64,000 nucleotides of DNA, taken from the NCBI GenBank assembly GCA_029204045.2, contig CM055075.1, positions 21,262,491-21,326,490 on the forward strand. Reading direction: 5' to 3'. Each line of letters starts with the position of its first letter. Position 1 is the first letter of the stretch. The position numbers were made by a program, and so were the translations under genes. Positions 55,774-64,000 of this stretch are shown here, in pieces. The notes beneath the pieces were generated by a model. It worked only from the letters and a program-made list of their open reading frames with translations. It was not told where the DNA came from and searched no databases. The DNA comes from Tillandsia leiboldiana (taxonomy: Eukaryota > Streptophyta > Magnoliopsida > Poales > Bromeliaceae).

Positions 55774-57050
55774 TGTCATTGGTAATTCCTAGTTTATCCC
55801 ATGTGAGGACAATGATTATTGATAATCCTTAACCTATTCAATGTGAGAACAAATACATGCTTGTATGGTCATCTAGATAGGCCCCTTTCATTTTCCTACA
55901 CTATCATGTTGGAATTGACTCAGGAGAAAACTTGCTATTTTCATTTCTTCTCTCCTCGTATGTTACGTTGCTCGGGGTTGTGAGCACAGTCTGGGATAGT
56001 GTTGTTGGGATTATCGAGTCGGGGTGGGATATCATCGGATTGTTGACTCGTAGGTTGGTTTGGCCACCGTGGATTTTGGACGTTTGGGCCGGTTATGGAT
56101 TTTGCATTAGATTAGGGCCGGAATTTCTATTAGTGGATAGAGTCTTCCACTTTGAGCTTAGTTATGACTATTACTTGCTATTTGAGACACTTGACTTAGT
56201 ACGTTGTGATATCGATAGTACATAGCTGGGTGTAGCCGATTGTGATGGGTATGTTATCGATGGTACAAAGCTGGGTGTAGCCGATTATGATGGTTGAGTA
56301 GGCGACTGGACTGCTACTTGATTACGCTTGCACGTCGGTGGTACATAGCTGGGTATAGCCGGTTGTGATAATTGTACAGATCCATTAGTTTGGGTTTATC
56401 TCGACAAATCGTTTACTGATGCATGTATATCCTGTTATTATCGTTCATCATAGCATTAGAGGTATAGTAGTGGTAGTTTTCCTTATCAGTAGATTTATTT
56501 ACAGCTTTACCACTTTACTTCCTTTATCACCTTTGGTAGACTTAGTGGGTACATCAGAGTTTGAGGATTTACCCACTGAGGGCTACTGGTTTTACTAATA
56601 GTTCTCACACCCGTTGCTGCTCTCCCCCTTTTCTTTCTCCCCTTTGTTTTGTAGAGTCTTCTACGGGATCTGCTGGTCCGTCGGCTGCTGACCGAGGTAA
56701 GGGGATCGCCGAGTAGATAGATCTCCTACCAGTGTGTGAGAGAGACTGTACTAGACATTATATTGTACCCCTGTTACTCAGACTAATGTACTTATTATTT
56801 GGGTCTGGCTTTAGCCAGCTAGATGCATTTTATTTTGGTGAGCGGGGAGATGCTGTTGTATATTAATACAGTTTATTTTACAGTTTCAGTTTAAGATGGT
56901 TTAGTTTTTAGTTTTCAGCTCTATACTTATGCTCTTTTATGATTATTTTATATTTGAGCAGGTTTTTGCGCTTCATGTATACGAAAAATTTCGTGTGCAC
57001 GACAGATCTGGAGACGTGCGCAGGTTCTGGTTTACACCTGGGGCGTGACA
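55774..57050 (+). repeat. Last piece of solo LTR D
   Basis: It resumes D after element E. It has three loose copies of a roughly 58-bp unit with AGCTGGGTGTAGCCG (56220-56370) and the R-region words CCCACTGAGGGCTACT and GTTCTCACACCCG (56570-56615). The GCGCTTCATG...TTTCGTGTGCAC tail is homologous to element F. The frame 55932-56225 is leader-like, not a known protein. Confidence 0.85.
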
Positions 57051-57055
57051 ACCAA

Positions 57056-58429
57056 TAGGTCCACAGACCACGGTACCATATAGGCCTATAGCCCAACCTC
57101 TAACTCAACACCGTGTAACAACTCTCGATCGCACACGGACCCAATCATCATACGGCTAGATCCTTATTAGGACTACCGCACCAATACTCCCACTAGGAGT
57201 AATAGTATCTCGGTCATCACCAGCCCTATGGCATGGTCGCATCCACATCCTCGGTGTACTAATAGCCTCAAGGCTCACACGTGGCTTTCCACGTTACCGG
57301 GTCATTGCTCGGACTACCGCCCCGACCAAATCTCTATCATGCCCCTCCCTCAGGGCTCGTGCTGCTGTCTTTCACAGCCAACTGCGCCTGACCACATGGC
57401 TATAGGCTCCACAGTCCTCATACATGGTCCAAGCACAGATCGTCCCTCAGTGAACCCACTAATCATCGTCATGCGACTACTACGCTCTACCGAGCAACAC
57501 CCACTCGCTAGTCGTCATTCTATGACCCGAACACTCTATCGACTCCTGTCACACTCAGCAAATGCTAAAGTGCCACTTAACCAACCCTTTATGGCTGAAC
57601 GAACTTGTGCTCCACGAGCACCTAAGCGGTTGAGTGTCCTACGCCCCTATGCCACTTCGCACAATCCAATAGTGTTAAGCGACTCGCTTAAGCACACCTA
57701 CGGCTCATGTGCACTCCCCCAATTCGGGCTGAGGCACCCCATGAACGATTCACCAACTTGGTGATCGATACGCTAACTCTACGATGGCAACTTCTGCCAT
57801 TCTACCGATCCGTTGGATCGGTGCACCAAAACTCCCGCTCTAACGAGAGATTCTTGAATCTTGAAGCCTACTCTAGGCCTCACTAATGCCACTACGCGGT
57901 AATTCAGCCACAATCGATACGTTACGCGGTCACTACTGCCATCAAGGGCGAATTTTCACCACCCGGTCCACACATCATTCTCGCCCTAATCCTTATGACA
58001 TTGCAACTTGGCTCTCACAACATAGCGATCACCATCGTCTCGATAGTCAGTCTCTCATCGGACCTCACTGGTCGTACTTCGCCAGCAGACTAGCTGACAC
58101 TTGCTTCGGCTAGGTATTCTACCCCTTTCACGACACGGACAAGTAGGAACACTTGTACCCATTTGGCTCACATGATCCTTACGACACTTATTCACGCACA
58201 ATTGCAACGACCAATCTAACCATAAGGCAATACTTATATTGGTTATGCTCTATGTGTAATTGCATTAAATAGTCCATACTTGCCATGACGTCGTCCACGG
58301 TTGGCTCTTCTTCTATCACCCAAGTGGCAAAATCCCGTCCACCCGGTGATTGACGTGGTGTAGCTAGTCGCCCGGCCAGTAGGATCAATACCATCCCCGA
58401 GTCCAGCCACGGACCATTGTGAATCATCG
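57056..58429 (-). other. Family X internal region, unassigned
   Basis: This lies downstream of gag on the minus strand. A short stretch near 58330 (RDFATWVIEEEPTVDDVMA) resembles the lead-in to a gypsy protease; beyond it I recognise nothing and stops are frequent. The plus-strand frame 57228-57764 has no known similarity and is probably fortuitous. Confidence 0.4.
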
Positions 58430-59655
58430 TTGCTGCCGAGGCTAGAAGCTTGCCCTCGAAACACTCTGAGGACATGTGACCTGACTGACCACACTTATAA
58501 CACCTCCCATGACGATGCCTGCATCGCGACGGTCGGTGCGGTCCACCACAAATGACGCACCACCCATGCGTCGTAGGCCGTCGGAACTCCTGAGAGTGTC
58601 GCTGTTGTTGCTGTTGCTTAGGGGGGCGCTGGTAGTCGACTTGACCCCCAGAGCCACCCTAATGCCTCTTCTTATCCTTGCCCTTATTCTTGTTGAGGGC
58701 CTTGCGCTCTCGGTGCATCATGGCCTCACCCCGCTCAACTAGTCGGCGCGATCAACAATCTCTCGACAGGTCGCGATACTCAATAGCTGGACCTTTGAAT
58801 AAATGCCAGGTCGAAGGCCCCGCTCGAAACACCGTGCCATTTCCCACTCGCTGCGCACAATGAGGGGAGGCAGCTAACAATGTGAGCAAACTCATATTCG
58901 TACTCCTGGACGGTACGGTTTTATTGTCTAAGATTTTTGAAATCCTCCTCCATTTGTTGCCTGGCACAATCGGGAAAGTATGTAGCAAAAAGGAGCTCTC
59001 GGAACTCCTCCCAAGACAGGATAGGTAAGGCGGCATCAGCTCACCTTTCGAGCTCTGTCTTCTACAAGCGGTGTGCCATTCCGTCGAGGAGGGGGACCAC
59101 CAACATGACTCAATCCCGATCTGGCACCCACAAGTTCAAAAATAGCTTCTCCATGGAGTCGACCTAAGACTCCACGACCATCAGGTCCGAACCCTTGTCG
59201 GTGAATGTAGGCGGGTGGAACCTCAGAAAATTTGCGAGCCTCTCCATCGCCCTGTCTTGCTCCGCCTTTTGGGCCGCATACTCGGCATCAAACGCAACCG
59301 AGTCAGCCTGCTAGGGCACCTCTCTTGTGACCCCAACTGAAGGTTCAGGGCGCACCGACATAGGCTCGGCGGCCACTGTCACTCTCTCTATTGTCGCCCC
59401 TACATGTGGCGACGCCGTGCGCTCGTGCACTGTTTGTGCAGCCTCATCTTGCTGCGCTATCAGCTCCTGGAGCCTCTCAATGTGCTCCGCTTATCGCCTC
59501 GACACCTCCTCTAGGCGCCGGAATGCGTCTTCCTGCCGGCGGGAAGCCTCCGCCTGTCGGCGAGAAGCCTCCGCCTGTCGACGAGAAGTCTCCGTCTGCT
59601 GTTAGACCACGCCGATAAGCGCGGCCTATGCTCTCGTAGTTCGTGTACTTCGTTC
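58430..59655 (-). pseudogene. gag: Gag of family X element, heavily decayed
   Basis: Read from about 59600 leftwards, one frame shows a heptad-rich coiled coil (TSRRQAEASRRQAEAS, RRLEEVSR, IERLQELIAQQDEAA) and then the gag core (MERLANFLRFHPPTF, VDSMEKLFLNLWVPD, LPILSWEEFRELLFATYF, QMEEDFKNLRQ). It ends, after frameshifts, in a perfect CX2CX4HX4C zinc knuckle at 58502-58461 (CYKCGQSGHMSSEC). At least eight stops interrupt the frame, several exactly where related gags have Trp, as expected from methylated-C deamination. A three-fold 18-bp repeat (59530-59590) encodes the RRQAEAS units. Confidence 0.8.
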
Positions 59656-60034
59656 GACCCATAGCACTCTCCTAGCTCAAGTCGTGTTAAGCGCGTCTCT
59701 CTGCACGGTGCCATTGCTATTTTGCACACCACAACGAAAGAATTAGCCCAAATTTAATAATTTGGACAAATGCGTAAGCTAAATACCAAGAAAAAGGCTC
59801 GTCGACCAAATCATGTGAAAGTATATGAGGGAACTCCCTTTCACCTCCAACATTACGTTATCAGCTGCCAACATAATTGTCTGAAGAATGAAAGTTCATT
59901 ACCCTCGATCAGTCCCAATATTCTTTTTGGGAACAACAATAACCAATCAAGCACTTTCGCTCAAAATCCACACACTCTCGTGCCTAATTCCTAGGGTCTC
60001 CCTAAGGTTTGCTAGCCGCCTAAACCACTCCTAG

Positions 60035-60046
60035 GCTCTGATACCA
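60035..60046 (-). other. Primer binding site of family X
   Basis: The minus strand is TGGTATCAGAGC, eight bases inside the 5' LTR end at 60055. Confidence 0.9.
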
Positions 60047-60054
60047 AACTAATC

Positions 60055-63000
60055 TGTCACGCCCCAAGACCGCCAATTTGGACAGTTCTGGTACGCCAAC
60101 ACATTTGCCAATCGGGCATGACCTCTCTATACCCGAAAGGAACGGTCATATCCCAAATCAATACAAACAAGTGTATGATGAAGAGTAATATCAGAGTAAA
60201 AATCACTACTAACTAAAACTTTCATTCATTAAACAACCAGTTTAAGCATGCAATGAAAGCAACAATATAAGTGAACCACGATATAAAATTAATTACATTT
60301 TGCTCTCAACTTGAATTTAAACAAATATTACAATTTACATCTTTTTCCTTACAATACATAATTCACTCAAAATACAAAATGGTGATATCTGCTAGACCCT
60401 CTAAGTCTCTATGCTGCTGGGCCCTTGCCCCTGTCGTATGTCTCAACGGCTATATCTAGATCTGAAAAAATGGTCACCCAAGGGTGTGAGAACTACGAAT
60501 AGTTTCCAGTGGGTTCAACCACCGAGAAAGAATGTTCTATATCGCTTAGTCCAATAGAAACAATAGATAGCAAGTAATATATAATAAGAAAACTGCAGAT
60601 GCTAACTAATATGCTCATATACATGTAAGGATGAATATCACTACACTACCTGTGTATACTCAATGTCCCATTGCTACCATATCTTGACATACCAGGCTAC
60701 TATCCATAAGCTCGGCCACTATGCCACTACATAAAGGTTATACCTAAACCCAGCCTCCTTGGCCACTCTACATTCTCATTTAATTCTTTGCTTTGGTTCA
60801 AGTTGTTTATCCCTTTGGAAGACCTCGTCCAACGGGCCCGCGCCCGGTAGTCATTCTACCATAAGACGAGACGATCCAAAGGCGCCACTGCACATAGGTG
60901 CTCTGTATACCATTCGAAAGTACCTCGTCGACAATGGATCTCTGCCCGGGGAGATGTATATCTCTCTCACACTTCCACACGAGTTCCAACATCCGAAAGT
61001 GCCATTTTCATTTTAGTTGCTTTACCTTTTTACTTTGCCTTTTTACTTGTCACTTTTGCCTTGAATGAGTTTAAAGCACCTTGGCACACATTCACCCGGG
61101 AGTCGAAATATGCTCAGCCCATCCCGTTGGTACTTTTTTCTTTACATTTTCTCTTGTACTTTTCTCTTTTATCCCATATTATTTACTTTAGGATAGCTTG
61201 AGTGTCATTAGACACCAATTTAGGTTAGAGTTTTCTTGTTTACTCACCTTCACAATTAATCATGCCACTTGGCACTAATTTTATTTTAATTGCTATTAAT
61301 CCTTACGGAATTATCTCGTCCCATAAAGGTTTCAACCTTAGGTAGCCATACTACGAACTGGTAAGCGTCAATTAAGAAGGTATGAATTTTTCATTCTCTT
61401 TTATCTCTTTAGCCACTTGGCATTTTCTTTAATTCCTTAGCCACTTTAAGATTTCTTTTAGCTTTTGCTTATTTCATTCATGCATTCACTCACTATACTT
61501 ATTCATTAACCCTATGTTTACAACCTTAGGTTATTACGATGTCTCGAGGATACCAATTGTTCCAAATTACCTTTGACCTAGAGTTTATTAACTCTACATT
61601 TTCATTTCACCTTTGGCCTAGAGTTCATTAACTCTATAATGCATTTCATACTTATCCTAGAGTTCATTAACTCTAACTTGCATCTCAACATTAACCTAGA
61701 GTTCATTAACTCTATGTTGAATTTCAGCTTATTCTAGAGTTCATTAACTCTATGTTGAATTTCAGCTTATTCTAGAGTTCATTAACTCTAACTTGCATTT
61801 CAACATTAAACTAGAGTTCATCGACTCTATGTTTCCCATTTCACATTAACCTAGAATTTATTGACTTTATGCTTAACCACTCTATCATGCAACCCTAGGT
61901 TATTCCCCTAAGGCAATGCCACACATTCTTGCTTAGGATTATCTCATAGGTTTCATGCCACTCGTTTTGAACTCTTAACCTAGGTTTTCTCCTAGTTTTC
62001 ACATCCATGCGATTTAACCAAGTTTTCTCCTAAGTCATAATTAATCATGCACTTGTGAGGTAAACCTTTCTCTAGATTTATTTATATCATTTACTAGGGT
62101 TATACCCTAAACTTGCTTTACAACCACACATTATGCTTTGCTATATTTACTCCTGCAAGAATAACCTACATTAGGTTTAATATAGTTCTCTTTTAGGGCT
62201 AAATCCTAATTTTATCCACATTATAACCACTCGACACTACATGCTTGCTAACATACTTCTAAATCCAAAAATAAGAAAAAAATAGGAGAGATCACCCATT
62301 TTCGGAAGAATCCTCTACCTTTAAGTTCTTATTGCAAGAATTAGGGCTTGATCTCCCAAAGCTTCAAGAAAAGCCCTAAAAATGGGAGTAGAATGCATAA
62401 GAGATCATTCTACCACATTTAAACCCAATAAAACTTGAAAATACTCAAACCCTAGAACTTTACCTCTTGTTCTTACCCTAAAATATGGAGAAGAGGGCTC
62501 GTTCTAGCTCCAAAATCCTCCTTTAGAAGCATCCTTCAAGTCTCTTGCCTCACAAGAGATCAATCCCTTCACTTCCTTCAAGCTAGGGTTTCTCTCCCAA
62601 GCTTCTAGAGAGAGAAAGATAAGAGAGGAGTGAGAGAGGAGGGTGGAAAGTGGTGTTCTGAGAGAGAGGGTCGTGTTTTGAACTGGGCTAACCCAACACA
62701 TTAACCACGGTTAACCCAGTTTACCTGGGCTGCCAGGGCTTAGAGTACCGGTACACGGGTTTGGGGTACCGGTACGTGGCCTCTAATTCCGGTACCAGGA
62801 CTCCAGTTCTGGTATGCCAGCATAAGAACTCTTCAACTCGAGAGCTGGAATTTCTTGTTTTACGTGGGGTACCGGTACGCGAGTTAAGGTACCGGTACAC
62901 CAGCACTTAAAAAATCTTTCAGTTTTCTTCCAACCCGAGAGTTGGATTTCTAACTTTTCTATAGGGTTCCGGTACCACCTTAGGGTTTCGGTACCCTATC

Positions 63001-63176
63001 CAAAATTCTAAAATTTCTAGGTTTGGATCTTCTAAACCTCGCTTCCTCGACTCACTTTTGATCCGAAGGCTTTTGCTTCGAACCAAAACACTCCAAATTC
63101 ATTCTTAATAACATTTTGAGCATGTTCGGTGTAATTTAACCGCGCTTTGCTATTTTGCGAAAGTTGGTGGACTACA
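60055..63176 (-). repeat. 5' LTR of family X element
   Basis: 3122 bp, from TGTCACGCCCC to GGACTACA on the plus strand. It holds the TAGAGTT...AACTCTA hairpin-type array (61560-61890; the same array as 2860-3350 in inverse orientation) and a GGTACCGGTAC palindrome array (62740-62995). The right flank tgtag (63177-63181) is the expected duplication; the left partner is outside the window. Confidence 0.9.
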
Positions 63177-64000
63177 TGTAGGATACCCTTCGGATGTTTT
63201 GGTATCCTTTCGGAAGGTTCCATAAGGCTTTCGGAGAGTTTTCGCGTGAATAAAAAGTTTTCGAAAAAATCTAAAAATTTGAAGTTTTGGCTTCGGGGTC
63301 CGGACCTTTGCCGCGAAACTAAGGGGGACCCTTTGGGGTCCGGACTTTTTTTTGGGAAGGTCAGGACTTTTTTGGTCTGGGCAGTCTTGTAAGAAAAGCA
63401 ATTTTTTTTTTTCTTACAGGGGCTTTTGCGGATATTGTTACCTTAGGGTTTTTAACCCTTCTATTCCCCCACTTCTCTCATTTGGAGTGCAATAGAGGGA
63501 GTTTGAGGTGAGTTTTTCCTCACTTCTCCTTGGTTTTCTTCTCCAACTCCATTCTCATTGTGGTTTCTTCTTCTTCATCCTTCTCTCTACCATTGGAGCT
63601 TGTACCAAGTTCCTGATGGGAAGCAAGAGCTTGGAAAAAAGGAGGTTTGGAGCCCTAGCACCCATCCCTTGCATCTTCAAGGTTGGATTTTGGCTTAAGA
63701 CAGGTTAGAGACTTATCTTTTCCTTCTCTTTGGGATTTTTCTTGAAGAAAATTTAGTTTTTGAAAACTAAAGTTTATTTTGGGCCTTTTTGATTTAAAGC
63801 TTTTGGGGGGGAATTGATGGGTGTAGAATACTATTATAGGTTGGTTTTGAAGCTTTTCTTACTTTAATTTCAAAATCTAGCAAGATTTCTTGACCTAAAA
63901 TATTTTTCACCCATTTTCCTTATAATTTTTAAGAAATTTCGTACTTAGCCTTTTGAGTTGTTTTGACCGTTTGGAAACTTCTCTTTTAGGACATAAGAGG
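63177..64000. other. Flanking DNA of family X element, unassigned
   Basis: The sequence has GGGGTCCGGAC words (63296, 63335), a poly-T tract and a CT-rich leader-like stretch (63470-63600). This is the look of a plus-strand LTR leader, but no terminus falls in the window. No gene was recognised. Confidence 0.35.

Larger units (their letters stand above)
9260..57050 (+). mobile_element. Solo LTR D (gypsy), split in three pieces
   Basis: The LTR starts TGTGATGGCC at 9260 and ends GGGGCGTGACA at 57050. The 5-bp duplication ACCAA lies at 9255-9259 and 57051-57055, 47.8 kb apart. The pieces are 9260-11245, 26221-26559 and 55774-57050, about 3.6 kb together, with no internal region, so this is a solo LTR left by LTR-LTR recombination. 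It was interrupted by CACTA element G and gypsy element E. Its 3' end resembles the R/U5 end of element F. Confidence 0.9.
8126..63176 (-). mobile_element. Gypsy element of family X, minus strand, split by nested insertions
   Basis: The outermost recognisable element has its 5' LTR at 60055-63176, primer site at 60035-60046, a gag remnant at about 58430-59655, a poorly conserved internal remainder, a polypurine tract at 8924-8940 and part of the 3' LTR (8126-8923). Solo LTR D (TSD ACCAA) sits in the internal region and pushes the two halves 47.8 kb apart. Excluding inserts the internal region is about 3.3 kb. I find no reverse transcriptase or integrase, so it is a decayed or non-autonomous copy. 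Confidence 0.8.

Noticed and set aside
57228..57764. 178-codon plus-strand frame
   Set aside because: It is antisense to the internal region of element X, has no recognisable domain, and the surrounding sequence is decayed retroelement.
1..64000. tRNA, rRNA, miRNA precursor or CRISPR-like arrays
   Set aside because: No cloverleaf or rRNA segment was recognised; tRNA-like words are only primer binding sites, and the regular repeats are tandem arrays in LTRs and CACTA ends.

Overview
The window is plant nuclear DNA made almost entirely of transposable elements nested in one another. It contains no host gene that looks intact. The plant origin is supported by Ty3/gypsy LTR elements with 3-4.5 kb LTRs and initiator-tRNA-Met primer sites, a Sirevirus-type Ty1/copia element, CACTA DNA transposons, and exon fragments of recognisable plant genes (importin-9/KA120-like, ARP4, a WD40 protein) with GT-AG introns. 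I cannot name the species; a flowering plant is safe, a monocot is only a guess.

The layout can be solved from target-site duplications (TSDs) that match across large distances. Positions 1-8125 hold the right-hand parts of a stack of elements whose left ends lie outside the window: a minus-strand Sirevirus (to 2203), in a plus-strand LTR of family X (to 3865), in a minus-strand gypsy LTR 'C' (to 4592), in a minus-strand gypsy LTR 'B' (to 8125, carrying a small CACTA-type MITE). This stack sits in the left LTR of a minus-strand gypsy element of family X, which runs to 63176.

Inside X lies solo LTR 'D' (9260-57050, TSD ACCAA). D was split twice. One insertion is CACTA element 'G' (11246-26220), which carries captured gene pieces and two nested solo LTRs: H (15020-22842, TSD CTAAA) with I inside it (19089-22452, TSD GTCAG). 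The other is gypsy chromovirus-like element 'E' (26560-55768, TSD ATGAA). E was itself hit twice: by a young Sirevirus copia (31167-41639, TSD ATGTG) in its gag, and by minus-strand gypsy element 'F' (43476-52617, TSD AGGGC) in its 3' LTR.

The only reverse transcriptase is in the copia at 34606-37116. It is open, but protease and the front of integrase are deleted, and gag and the third ORF each carry one in-frame TGA, so the element is probably not autonomous. E and F lack pol (large-LTR, short-internal derivatives). X keeps only a decayed gag. Points deserving attention are a second LTR-like promoter module with a leader intron before the Sirevirus third ORF, the exon collection in the CACTA element, and G-box-rich arrays at the same place in the U3 of several gypsy LTRs.
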